A stretch of DNA of 64,000 nucleotides from Arthrobacter woluwensis (GTDB taxonomy: Bacteria; Actinomycetota; Actinomycetes; Actinomycetales; Micrococcaceae): positions 124,001-188,000 of the forward strand of contig NZ_JAUSXR010000001.1 of the NCBI RefSeq assembly GCF_030816155.1, in the 5' to 3' direction. The position numbers and the translations under genes were made by a program. Below, piece after piece: positions 37,917 to 45,217 of this stretch (the stretch's first letter is position 1; each line of letters starts with the position of its first letter). The notes under the pieces were generated by a model. The model saw only the letters and a list, made by a program, of their open reading frames with translations. It did not search any database and was not told where the DNA came from.

Positions 37917-37988
37917 CATCGACTGCTCCATACGATGCCTGAAACGCCCGGAATAGGCCCGAAACGGCATCGTATGGAGCAGTCGATG
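37917..37988. repeat. Long intergenic palindrome, family A copy 2
   Basis: Perfect 23-bp arms (37917-37939 and 37966-37988), 26-base loop, 24 bp after the fusion-gene stop, followed by GAGTTTTAA. It is the same sequence as the 33613 element except for one base pair in the stem, changed on both arms (G:C in copy 1, C:G here), a compensatory difference. Confidence 0.85.
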
Positions 37989-38053
37989 GAGTTTTAAGGG
38001 CGAGAGGTGTTGTCAGGGCTGGTCGAGCGGCCGTCATCCCGGGCCCGGTGCAA

Positions 38054-38110
38054 CCGTGGTTTTCCGCCGAGACCGTGCACTGAACACACGGTTTCAGCGG
38101 GAACCCACTG
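38054..38110. repeat. Degenerate intergenic palindrome, family B copy 2
   Basis: Imperfect arms 38054-38077 and 38087-38110 with several mismatches. Its right side continues AACCCACTGTTTCGGCG (38103-38119), identical to the right end of the element at 35321. It lies 66 bp beyond the family A copy and 40 bp before the antiporter start. Confidence 0.65.
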
Positions 38111-38149
38111 TTTCGGCGCGGGGCGGGTCCGGCGGCCTACAGTTGCCCC

Positions 38150-39349
38150 ATGGGATTTCCTGCGTTGTCGCTGGTGGTGCTCGTGGCCCTGCTCGGCCCG
38201 CTCCTCGCGCTGCCCCGGAAATGGCATCTGCCGCTCGTGCTCGGGGAACTCGTGGCCGGCCTGGTGATTGGGCGGACCGGGTTCGGGCTGGTCGACGCCT
38301 CGGACGAGACCTTCACGTTCCTCGCGGATCTGGGATTCGCGCTCATCATGTTCGTGGCCGGCACGCACGTCCCCGTGCGGGACGCCCGCATCCGCAGCGC
38401 CTTGGGCCGGGGTGCGGTCCGTTTCGGCGTGACCGCGGGGGTGTCGGTGCTCCTCGGGCTCGGCATCGCCGCGCTCTTCGGACTGGCCCACGCCCCGCTC
38501 TACGCCGTGCTGCTGGCCTCGAGTTCGGCGGCGCTCGTCCTGCCGATCGTGGACGGCCTGCGGCTCGGCGGTCCTCAGGTGCTCCAGACCATCGCGGCCG
38601 TCGCCCTCGCGGACACGGCCGCCATCGTGGCGCTGCCGCTGGCCATCGACCCGGCTCACGCGCCCCGCGCAGCCCTGGGCGCGCTCGCCGTGGGGGTGTG
38701 CGCCGTCGTGCTCTTCTTCGTCCTGCGGCAGGGGGAACGGAGCGGGATCCGGCGCCGCATCCACACGGTGTCCGAGGACCGGCTGTTCGCGGTGGAGCTG
38801 AGGGTGCAGCTGGCGGTGCTCTTCGCCCTCGCCGCGCTCGCCACGCTGACGCACGTCTCGATCATGCTCGCCGGGTTCAGTTTCGGCCTGGTGGTGTCCG
38901 CGGTGGGGGAGCCCCGGCGGCTGGCGCGGCAGCTCTTCGCGATCACCGAGGGATTCCTGGGGCCGCTGTTCTTCGTATGGCTCGGGGCGTCGCTCAACAT
39001 GCGGGAGCTGGCGGTGAACCCGGCCATGATCGGGCTGGGCGTCGCGCTCGGGCTGGGAGCGGTCGTGAGCCACGCGGTCGGACGGTTCCTCGGTGCGCCG
39101 CTGCCGCTCGCGGTCCTGGCCTGCGCTCAGCTCGGGGTTCCTGTGGCCGCCGCGACCATCGGCACGCAGAACCATCTGCTCGCGCCCGGAGAGGCGAGCG
39201 CTCTGATTCTCGGGGCGCTCCTGACGATCGCCGCCACCACGGTGTCCGGGGCGTTCGCGGCGAGGACTTTCACCGTGGCCGAGGACGACGCGAGCCGCCC
39301 CGCCACCACCTCGCCGTCGTCGCCGCCGGCGGGTGACGTCAGCCCTTGA
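38150..39349 (+). CDS. Cation:proton antiporter (CPA2/Na+-H+ exchanger type)
   Basis: 399 residues with about 12 helices: GELVAGLVIGRTGFGLVDA and LGFALIMFVAGTHV are the CPA2 family entry, and IAAVALADTAAIVALPL carries the helix Asp. No C-terminal TrkA-N domain is present, so it is the short form. No ribosome site precedes ATG 38150; TACAGT lies 6 bases upstream, suggesting a leaderless mRNA. The last 11 bp overlap the convergent hutG gene. Confidence 0.87.
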   Translation: MGFPALSLVVLVALLGPLLALPRKWHLPLVLGELVAGLVIGRTGFGLVDASDETFTFLADLGFALIMFVAGTHVPVRDARIRSALGRGAVRFGVTAGVSVLLGLGIAALFGLAHAPLYAVLLASSSAALVLPIVDGLRLGGPQVLQTIAAVALADTAAIVALPLAIDPAHAPRAALGALAVGVCAVVLFFVLRQGERSGIRRRIHTVSEDRLFAVELRVQLAVLFALAALATLTHVSIMLAGFSFGLVVSAVGEPRRLARQLFAITEGFLGPLFFVWLGASLNMRELAVNPAMIGLGVALGLGAVVSHAVGRFLGAPLPLAVLACAQLGVPVAAATIGTQNHLLAPGEASALILGALLTIAATTVSGAFAARTFTVAEDDASRPATTSPSSPPAGDVSP

Positions 39350-40328
39350 GCGCGGCGCCCAGGATCGTGTCGAGGAGCCGCGCGGCGACCTTCGCGGTGC
39401 GGCCGTCGATGTCGAAGCCGGGGTTCAGCTCGGCGACGTCCACGTGCAAGAGCTTCCCGCTGGCCGCGATCTGACGGCAGACGGCGTTGATGATCTCCAG
39501 CGGCACCCCGTAGGCGGCGGGGGCGCTGACTCCGGGCGCGACGGCGGCGGGCAGCACGTCCAGGTCGATCGTCAGATAGACGACGTCCAGGCCGTCCACG
39601 AAGTCGCGGACGAAAGCCTCCGCCGCCTCGCGTGAGCAGTCCTCGTCGAGCAGGTACGTCACGCCGAGGCTGTCGGCTTCGTCGAAGAGCACGCGGGTGT
39701 TGTTCGGCCGGCTGATGCCCAGCACGGCGTAGTGCAGTTCCCGGCCCAGCGCCTTCTCCTCGTGGGCCATCTGCAGGAACGGGGTGCCGGAACTGGGGTT
39801 CTCCTCATCCCGGAGGTCGAAGTGCGCGTCCAGGTTCAGCACACCCCAGCGCGCACCCCCGGCGACCTTCGCGCTTCCGGCGACGCCCCGGTAGCTGGCG
39901 TATGCGATCTCATGTCCGCCGCCGAGGCCGACCGTCAGCGCGCCGTCGTCGATCAGCTGCGCGACCGCGGCGCCGAACCGCGCCTGGCCGTCCTCCAGCC
40001 GGTCGCCCTCCACGCGCACGTCACCGGCGTCGGCGAGCACGCGCCCGTCGTGCACGGCGAGCGGGCCGAGTGCGGCGCGGATCGCGGCGGGCCCCGCGGC
40101 GGCTCCGATGCGGCCCTTATTGCGGGCCACTCCGGCATCACTCGCGAACCCGACGACGACGGCGGGCCGCCCGAGGCCCTCGGCCTCACCCCTGCCGGCG
40201 CCCGCGTCAGCCGTGGCGGGCAGGGCCTGAACGCGCTGCCAATGGCGGGCGTGCTCAGGGCCGTCGCCATCGTGGCGACCGGTCCAGGGCTGAGGCGGGA
40301 CGTCGACGGAGGGTGCGCGCAGGGTCAT
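39339..40328 (-). CDS. hutG: Formimidoylglutamase
   Basis: 329 residues of the arginase/agmatinase fold. Two-Mn motifs: GLGGGHEIAYA (His), LNLDAHFDLRD (Asp-x-His-x-Asp) and LTIDLDVLPA (Asp-x-Asp). The N-terminal PWTGRHDGDGPEHARHWQRV is the HutG-specific start. It hydrolyses formimidoylglutamate to glutamate and formamide, the last step of histidine use. It stands apart from hutUH on the opposite strand but has the same operator 54 bp upstream of its start, which supports joint regulation. Confidence 0.93.
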   Translation of the reverse strand: MTLRAPSVDVPPQPWTGRHDGDGPEHARHWQRVQALPATADAGAGRGEAEGLGRPAVVVGFASDAGVARNKGRIGAAAGPAAIRAALGPLAVHDGRVLADAGDVRVEGDRLEDGQARFGAAVAQLIDDGALTVGLGGGHEIAYASYRGVAGSAKVAGGARWGVLNLDAHFDLRDEENPSSGTPFLQMAHEEKALGRELHYAVLGISRPNNTRVLFDEADSLGVTYLLDEDCSREAAEAFVRDFVDGLDVVYLTIDLDVLPAAVAPGVSAPAAYGVPLEIINAVCRQIAASGKLLHVDVAELNPGFDIDGRTAKVAARLLDTILGAALKG

Positions 40329-40381
40329 GGTTCCATTCCACCTGTTTCTGCATCGGAAGCCGAGAGGGTCCCGGCGGAGCG

Positions 40382-40399
40382 TGTCCGGGGTCCCGGACA
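40382..40399. promoter_or_regulatory. Palindromic operator upstream of hutG
   Basis: TGTCCGGGGTCCCGGACA, arms TGTCCGG/CCGGACA, the same as at 31723 before hutU. Positioned between the 3' end of the GntR gene and the hutG start. Confidence 0.6.
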
Positions 40400-40409
40400 G
40401 GGGGCGTCC

Positions 40410-40763
40410 TCAGCGGTGCCGCGCCCGCAGCAGGGCGATCAGCTCGTTGAGGCCGAGCCCGGACTTCCGGCCGGCCTGGAGAAACGCATCTGCGGCGCGG
40501 TTCAGGCCGTCGTCGACGACCCGGTCCCGCGGCGCGACCCGGGTGCCCTGGCCGCGCATCGTGACGATCATGCCCGCGGCCTCAAGGGCGGCGTAACTGC
40601 GGGCGACGGTGCCGGGGGAGAGGGCCAGATCGGAGGCGAGCTGCCGGATCGGAGGCAGGCGCTCGCCGACGGGCAGTGCCCCGAGCATGATCTGGGCCGC
40701 GATCTGCTCCCGGACCTGCTCGAAGACGGGGACGGGACTCGTGACGTCGATGGTGATGAGCAT
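40410..40763 (-). CDS. GntR family regulator, YtrA-type
   Basis: 117 residues: MLITIDVTSPVPVFEQVREQ, the winged helix (GERLPPIRQLASDLALSPGT, VARSYAALEAAGMIVTMRGQ) and a short C-terminal helical tail. The absence of an effector domain is the hallmark of YtrA-like regulators, which are normally encoded with membrane transport proteins. Its ATG follows the stop of the upstream membrane gene without a gap (TAGATG), so translation is coupled. The operator at 41646 before the membrane gene is the likely target. Confidence 0.88.
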   Translation of the reverse strand: MLITIDVTSPVPVFEQVREQIAAQIMLGALPVGERLPPIRQLASDLALSPGTVARSYAALEAAGMIVTMRGQGTRVAPRDRVVDDGLNRAADAFLQAGRKSGLGLNELIALLRARHR

Positions 40764-41624
40764 CTAAGCCGCCTGAAGCGCGGGTTGGGGCAGGATGGCG
40801 GAACGGACCCTGACGGTCTGGTGGGCCACGCGGACCGCAGCGACCGTCCAGAGAATGACCGCTGCACCTTGAAGAGCCATGCCGAACGCACCTGCCGGCG
40901 CCCCGAATGCGGTGCCCCCGTCGGCTCCGATGGTCTGGAACAGTGGTCCGAGCATCCAGAGCAGGACGCCGATCTCGGAGAGAAGACCTGCCTCGAGGAC
41001 CCGCAGGACGAGTTCACCGAGCCGACCACGCCAGACGATGTCCTGCGTCGGGTCGGTGAAGAGTACTGGAAGCAGGTTGACCCGGCGCGCAGCGAGCCAG
41101 GAACTGAGATAGAGGAGCGGGAGCAACCCGATCAAGCTGAAGGTGAACAGCCAGCCTGGATAGGGCTGAACGATCACCGGCCCCTGGCTCGACACGTACG
41201 TGTAGGCCGTGAAGAGGCCATCCTCGGCAGCGGATGAACCTTGTCCGAGGATGATGGAGCCGACGATGATCACCGTGCCCAGGAGCACGAGCCGGATGAA
41301 GCGATCCGGTGTGAGCGCTGCGACCGGAGGCCGGGGCGTGAGGCTGGCCGAACGGACCGCGGGCATCGCGCCTTTATCGCGAGACCGCACGCCCAGGTCC
41401 ATCAGCATCAGGATCGCTGCCAGCCCCGGCGCGCAGGCGACGGGGAGGCCGTGCCAGGTGGGCATGGTCGTCGTGAAGATCCAGGCCATCGCAGTCATCA
41501 TGCTGAGATCGCCCGCCGCGGCGAGTGCCATGGAACGAAAGTGTGAACGCGGATGCGGCCGCTTTTCCACCCAATACGCGAACTGCGTCAGTGCTGCCCC
41601 GGCGAGTAAGAACACCCAGTACAT
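40764..41624 (-). CDS. Multi-pass membrane protein of unknown function
   Basis: 286 residues with about seven or eight hydrophobic segments; MYWVFLLAGAALTQFAYWVE starts directly in a membrane helix. I do not recognise a family. TLTPDRFIRLVLLGTVIIVG-like central region and LEAGLLSEIGVLLWMLGPLF show no ATPase, catalytic or MFS motif. It is translationally coupled to a YtrA-type GntR regulator, so a transport or stress-sensing membrane role is plausible, but no partner ATPase is present. Confidence 0.7.
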   Translation of the reverse strand: MYWVFLLAGAALTQFAYWVEKRPHPRSHFRSMALAAAGDLSMMTAMAWIFTTTMPTWHGLPVACAPGLAAILMLMDLGVRSRDKGAMPAVRSASLTPRPPVAALTPDRFIRLVLLGTVIIVGSIILGQGSSAAEDGLFTAYTYVSSQGPVIVQPYPGWLFTFSLIGLLPLLYLSSWLAARRVNLLPVLFTDPTQDIVWRGRLGELVLRVLEAGLLSEIGVLLWMLGPLFQTIGADGGTAFGAPAGAFGMALQGAAVILWTVAAVRVAHQTVRVRSAILPQPALQAA

Positions 41625-41645
41625 GACATCCCCCTTGTATCCGCA

Positions 41646-41678
41646 GACTGGTACAAAGCCATTCTGCTTGTACCAGTC
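41646..41678. promoter_or_regulatory. Inverted-repeat operator for the GntR/membrane operon
   Basis: Arms GACTGGTACAA (41646-41656) and TTGTACCAGTC (41668-41678), perfect 11-bp complement with 11 bases between. GTAC-centred half sites are typical of YtrA-class GntR operators. It lies 22 bp upstream of the membrane-protein start. Confidence 0.65.
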
Positions 41679-41715
41679 GAGAGATACAAGTGGCGGGCCG
41701 ACCCCGGCCTCTTCC

Positions 41716-41790
41716 TTGCGTGCTCACGTGTTGCGTGCTCAGTAGTTGCGGGTTCCGGGCCCGAACACCCGCAACAACTGAGCACGCAAC
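41716..41790. repeat. Long intergenic palindrome with 15-bp direct repeats (family D)
   Basis: Arms of 24 bp (41730-41753 and 41767-41790) with one mismatch, ending 15 bp from the stop of the minus-strand oxidoreductase. TTGCGTGCTCA begins at 41716 and again at 41731, and TTGCG at 41746, a 15-bp period running into the left arm. Confidence 0.8.
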
Positions 41791-41804
41791 TCAGGCGGAC
41801 GGCC

Positions 41805-42680
41805 TCAGCGCTCCGCGACGAACCTCCGGCTCACTGCGATGTCCTGGTCGCCCAGCCCGGATTCCACGATCTCGTCGAAGGCTGCCCGCAGGGTCGGCAG
41901 GAGGACCGGGCGGGTCCCGGTCGCGTCGGCGATCTCGGCGGCGGAGGCGAGGTCCTTCACCATGTACTTCGCGACGCCGGACGGGGAGTCGTCGCCGGTG
42001 ACGAGTTTCTCGCGGCGCGAGTCGAGCAGCCGGGACCCCGCGTACCCTCCGGCGAGCAGCCCCCACATCTTGTCGAGGTCGATGCCCGAGCGGTCCGCCA
42101 GGACCGTCGCCTCGCCGAGCGCGAGGATCGTCGCGGAGACGACCATCTGATTGCACGCCTTGGCGACCTGTCCCGCGCCGAGCGGCCCCAGGTGCACCGG
42201 GTTGCCGCAGGGGGCCAGCAGCTCCGTCGCCAGGGACGCGTCGTCGTCGGCGCCGCCGAGCATGATCGAGAGCGTGGCGGCCTTCGCGCCGTCCTCGCCG
42301 CCGGAGACGGGGCAGTCGACGACGCGGACGCGCCCCTCGGTCTCCGCGCTCAGTCGCTCGGCCAGGGCCCGGACGCCGGTCGCGGAGCTGGTGGAGCCGA
42401 TCAGGAGCAGCAATCCACTGTCCCGGACGCCGGCCAGGAGTCCGTCCTCTCCGGACAGGACCTCCTCCAGCTGGGGGAGATCTGGGAGCATGACCAGGAG
42501 GGCGTCGACCGACGCGGCGAGTTCGCGCGGTGTCTCCGCCCAGCTGGCGCCGGCCTTCACGAGGTCCGGCTGAGGGCGGCGGGCGGTGATCGTCAGGCTT
42601 CCATGGCTGTCGAGCAGGTGCCGGGCCATGGGCGCCCCCATGGCGCCGAGCCCGATGATGCCGAGTGTCGTGTGGGTCAT
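41805..42680 (-). CDS. NAD(P)-dependent beta-hydroxyacid dehydrogenase family oxidoreductase
   Basis: 291 residues. GIIGLGAMGAPMARHLL is the Rossmann motif, DCPVSGGEDGAK the substrate loop, and GAGQVAKACNQM holds the catalytic Lys, all characteristic of 3-hydroxyisobutyrate/tartronate-semialdehyde/D-glycerate type dehydrogenases. The precise hydroxy acid is not determined. It is divergent from the D-2-hydroxyacid dehydrogenase at 42807, with GTTCAA/TTGAAC operators between, and likely belongs to the sugar-acid pathway. Confidence 0.88.
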   Translation of the reverse strand: MTHTTLGIIGLGAMGAPMARHLLDSHGSLTITARRPQPDLVKAGASWAETPRELAASVDALLVMLPDLPQLEEVLSGEDGLLAGVRDSGLLLLIGSTSSATGVRALAERLSAETEGRVRVVDCPVSGGEDGAKAATLSIMLGGADDDASLATELLAPCGNPVHLGPLGAGQVAKACNQMVVSATILALGEATVLADRSGIDLDKMWGLLAGGYAGSRLLDSRREKLVTGDDSPSGVAKYMVKDLASAAEIADATGTRPVLLPTLRAAFDEIVESGLGDQDIAVSRRFVAER

Positions 42681-42710
42681 GAGGCCAGCTTAAGGCAAAT
42701 CCAATATTTC

Positions 42711-42732
42711 GAACAGTGTTCAACTGGTTGAA
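42711..42732. promoter_or_regulatory. Overlapping GTTCAA/TTGAAC dyads, shared regulon operator
   Basis: GAACA-G-TGTTC (42711-42721) and TTCAAC-TG-GTTGAA (42719-42732) overlap in the divergent gap between 42680 and 42807. The same half-site occurs at 45115-45138 before the MFS operon. The IclR protein at 43919 lies between the two sites and is the best candidate ligand. Confidence 0.55.
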
Positions 42733-42806
42733 TTCGCGTTACCCTTGGAGAAGTTGTGTGCCCCGTCACGGGGCGACGTCCGGACTGCCGCAAAGAAGGG
42801 GACACC

Positions 42807-43856
42807 ATGTCTGAGAAAGCCCGCGCCGTCGTCGCGGTCCCGCTCTCCGAGGAGCACTGCCAGCTGATCGAGCGTCTGGAGCCGCGCCTCGACGTGATCC
42901 GGCAGCACGAGCTGTACCACCCCATGCGCGGCGCGGCCGACTGGTCCGGCGACCCCGACCACGTCCGCTCCGACGAGGAACAGCGCGCCTTCGAGCAGCT
43001 GGTCGACTCCGCCGAGTTCCTCTTCGGCATCCCCGACGTCGACGCCGCGGCTCTGACGCGCACCGTCGCCGCCAACCCGGCGCTCCGCTGGGTGCACACC
43101 ACGGCGGCCGGCGGCGGCAGCCAGGTCAAGGCGGCCGACCTCCCCTCCGAGGCGCTCGAGCGGATCACCTTCACGACGTCGGCCGGCGTCCATGGCGGCC
43201 CGCTCGCCGAATTCGCGGTGTTCGGCGTCCTCGCGGGCGCCAAGTCGCTGCCCCGCCTCCAGGCACAGCAGCGCGACCGCGAGTGGAGCGACCGCTGGGA
43301 GATGAAGCAGCTCGACGAGATGACCGTGCTCGTGGTCGGGCTCGGTGGGATCGGCGCCGAGTGCGCACGCCGCTTCAAAGCCCTGGGCGCGACCGTCTGG
43401 GGGACCACCCGCAGCGGCGAGCCCGTCGAAGGTGTGGACCGTCTCATCCCGGTCGAGGAGCTGGCGCAGGCCGCGGCCGAGGCGGACGCCCTGGTCGTCA
43501 CCCTCCCGGGCACCGAGCAGACGCATCACCTGGTGGGCCACGAGGTCCTGGGGAACATCAAGCCGGGCGCGATCGTCAGCAACGTCGGCCGCGGCACGGT
43601 CATCGACGAGGAGGCCCTGCTGGCCGCCCTCGACAGCGGCCGCGTGTCCTTCGCCGCCCTGGATGTCTTCGAAGTGGAGCCCCTGCCGGCCGATTCTCCG
43701 CTGTGGGATCGCGACGATGTGCTCGTCAGCCCCCACACCGCGGCGCTGAACTCCAAGGAGGAGGAGCGGATCGCGCGCCTCTTCGCCGAGAACGCCACGC
43801 GGCTGCTGGACGGGCGGCCATTGCGTAATGTGGTCAACACCGTGGAGTTCTACTGA
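42807..43856 (+). CDS. D-2-hydroxyacid dehydrogenase (NAD-dependent)
   Basis: 349 residues from ATG 42807, preceded by AAGAAGGGG. VLVVGLGGIGAECARRF is the cofactor motif; NVGRGTVIDEEALLAAL and DVFEVEPLPADSPLWD, with SPHTAAL, give the catalytic Arg/Glu/His region. These enzymes reduce 2-keto acids (glyoxylate, hydroxypyruvate, 2-ketogluconate) or oxidise D-2-hydroxy acids. The N-terminal HELYHPMRGAADWSGD insertion is longer than in many relatives. In context it may act on a keto-sugar acid. Confidence 0.88.
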   Translation: MSEKARAVVAVPLSEEHCQLIERLEPRLDVIRQHELYHPMRGAADWSGDPDHVRSDEEQRAFEQLVDSAEFLFGIPDVDAAALTRTVAANPALRWVHTTAAGGGSQVKAADLPSEALERITFTTSAGVHGGPLAEFAVFGVLAGAKSLPRLQAQQRDREWSDRWEMKQLDEMTVLVVGLGGIGAECARRFKALGATVWGTTRSGEPVEGVDRLIPVEELAQAAAEADALVVTLPGTEQTHHLVGHEVLGNIKPGAIVSNVGRGTVIDEEALLAALDSGRVSFAALDVFEVEPLPADSPLWDRDDVLVSPHTAALNSKEEERIARLFAENATRLLDGRPLRNVVNTVEFY

Positions 43857-43918
43857 GGGTTCCCGCGGCTTCAGCCCCCGACCATCGCGTCCTGACCACC
43901 TCTTTAAGGGAGACCTCC

Positions 43919-44725
43919 ATGGCCGAGCCCGCCGCCGTCGACGTTCCGGACCGCGTGACGCGCGATCCTGCGCCGGCCGTCACCCGCAGCCTGAAGATCC
44001 TGGGCGTGCTCGCCGAGGCCGACGGTCCGCAGACGCTGACGGAGATCGCGACGGCGCTCGGGCTGGCCAAGTCCTCCACCATGAACCTGTGCCTCGCGCT
44101 GGAGGACGGCGGCATGATCCAGCGGGTTCCCGCGGGGTACCAGCTGGGCCGGCGCAATGCGGAGCTGGGCGGGGCCTTCGCTGCGCAGTTCAACCAGATC
44201 CGTGAGTTCTACGCGGTCTGTGAGGCCTCCCCGGTGCTGCGTCACGAGGTGGTGCAGGTGGCGATGCTGGACGACCACGACGCCCTCTATCTCGCCCGGC
44301 ATGAGGGGTCACGGACGGTTCGCTTCGGCACGCCGCTGGGCTCCCGGATCCATGCGGCGTTCAGCGCCACAGGCAATGCCCTGCTGATGGTCATGGAGGA
44401 CTCGCGGGTGGAGGAGATCATGTCCGATCAGGTCCCGTTCCCGCGAGCCTCCGAGAACAGCGTCCGGGAGATGCCGGAGCTCCTGGAGAAGCTCGCCGCC
44501 GCGCGGGCCCGGGGGTACGCCCTGGATCCGGGTGAGGGCATGCAGGGCCTGTATGGCGTCGCAGTGCCACTCGAGGGCTGGGCCCCGGGTGATCCGCCTC
44601 TGGCCCTCGGTGTGGCGATCCAGGAGGCCCGGGCGACGCCGGAGCACATCGAACGCGTCGCGGACGCCCTCCGGGACGCCGCCCGACGGCTGACCAACCC
44701 CCTGGGCGCCTCGGCCCGGAAGTAG
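43919..44725 (+). CDS. IclR family transcriptional regulator
   Basis: 268 residues. The winged helix spans about residues 22-78 (TRSLKILGVLAEADGPQTLT ... KSSTMNLCLALEDGG); the effector domain includes VAMLDDHDALYLARHEGS and a GSRIHAAFSATGNALL segment. It follows the 2-hydroxyacid dehydrogenase by 62 bp in the same direction and precedes the MFS/SDR/FAH genes. Both flanking promoter regions carry the same GTTCAA/TTGAAC dyads, so it likely controls the whole 41.8-49.4 kb block. Confidence 0.9.
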   Translation: MAEPAAVDVPDRVTRDPAPAVTRSLKILGVLAEADGPQTLTEIATALGLAKSSTMNLCLALEDGGMIQRVPAGYQLGRRNAELGGAFAAQFNQIREFYAVCEASPVLRHEVVQVAMLDDHDALYLARHEGSRTVRFGTPLGSRIHAAFSATGNALLMVMEDSRVEEIMSDQVPFPRASENSVREMPELLEKLAAARARGYALDPGEGMQGLYGVAVPLEGWAPGDPPLALGVAIQEARATPEHIERVADALRDAARRLTNPLGASARK

Positions 44726-44737
44726 GCTGCGCCGCCG

Positions 44738-44762
44738 CCCGCGGGTTGCTGCCACCCGCGGG
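44738..44762 (+). terminator. Hairpin after IclR gene
   Basis: 9-bp stem CCCGCGGGT (44738-44746) with ACCCGCGGG (44754-44762), starting 12 bp after the IclR stop. No T run. The 493-bp gap up to 45218 otherwise contains a second palindrome (44890), GC-rich sequence with a repeated GCGGCCTCCG, and the operators at 45115; no gene seen. Confidence 0.5.
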
Positions 44763-44889
44763 TCGCTCGCCGGGCCCCGCGCCTGCGCACTCCCGCGTCT
44801 CTGCGGCCTCCGCGTTTTTGGGGCGTCGGTGTTTTCGCGGCCTCCGTGCCGTTATGGCTCCCGCTGGCCGCTGACCACGCTGTCGAAGG

Positions 44890-44942
44890 GCCGATCTCGC
44901 TACCCGGTGTCGCGAGTTCGGCCGTTTCGTAGCGAGTTCGGC
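44890..44942. repeat. Intergenic palindrome with 20-bp direct repeat (family F)
   Basis: Arms GCCGATCTCGCTAC (44890-44903) and GTAGCGAGTTCGGC (44929-44942), one mismatch. GCGAGTTCGGC occurs at 44912 and again at 44932, so the right half is a 20-bp tandem repeat. Shorter than the other palindromes but with the same build. Confidence 0.65.
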
Positions 44943-45114
44943 GCATCCGCCGGCGCATCCCCGCATCGACCGGCGCGACGACGGCGGCGCCCCCAGCGCC
45001 GTGCCCCTCGCCGCGCTGCCGCTCGCCGTCGTCGTGCTCACCGGCGCTTCGCCGCCGAGCCACGCCACCATCCCCTTTTCGAACGCCCCTGTGGCATCCA
45101 CCACACAATTTCTG

Positions 45115-45138
45115 TTCAAAGTATTGAACCGGGTTCAA
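45115..45138. promoter_or_regulatory. TTGAACC-GGTTCAA operator upstream of the MFS operon
   Basis: TTGAACCGGGTTCAA (45124-45138) is a perfect 15-bp palindrome; TTCAA-AGTA-TTGAA (45115-45128) overlaps it. Same half-sites as at 42711-42732. About 80 bp before the MFS start. Confidence 0.6.
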
Positions 45139-45217
45139 AGGGTTGGTAATCTCGATCACAGGCCGCAGCGCATCGACGCGCCGGCAACCACGTTTCAGCC
45201 AATCAAAGGAGATGGCA

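Noticed and set aside
31693..38037. Long minus-strand open frames opposite hutU, hutH and the SDR-hydrolase fusion
   Set aside because: Low-complexity translations mirroring strongly biased sense codons; no ribosome sites or recognisable domains.
41716..41790. CRISPR-like repeat array
   Set aside because: Repeat unit of 15 bp abutting without spacers, and the block is a palindrome; no cas genes in the window.
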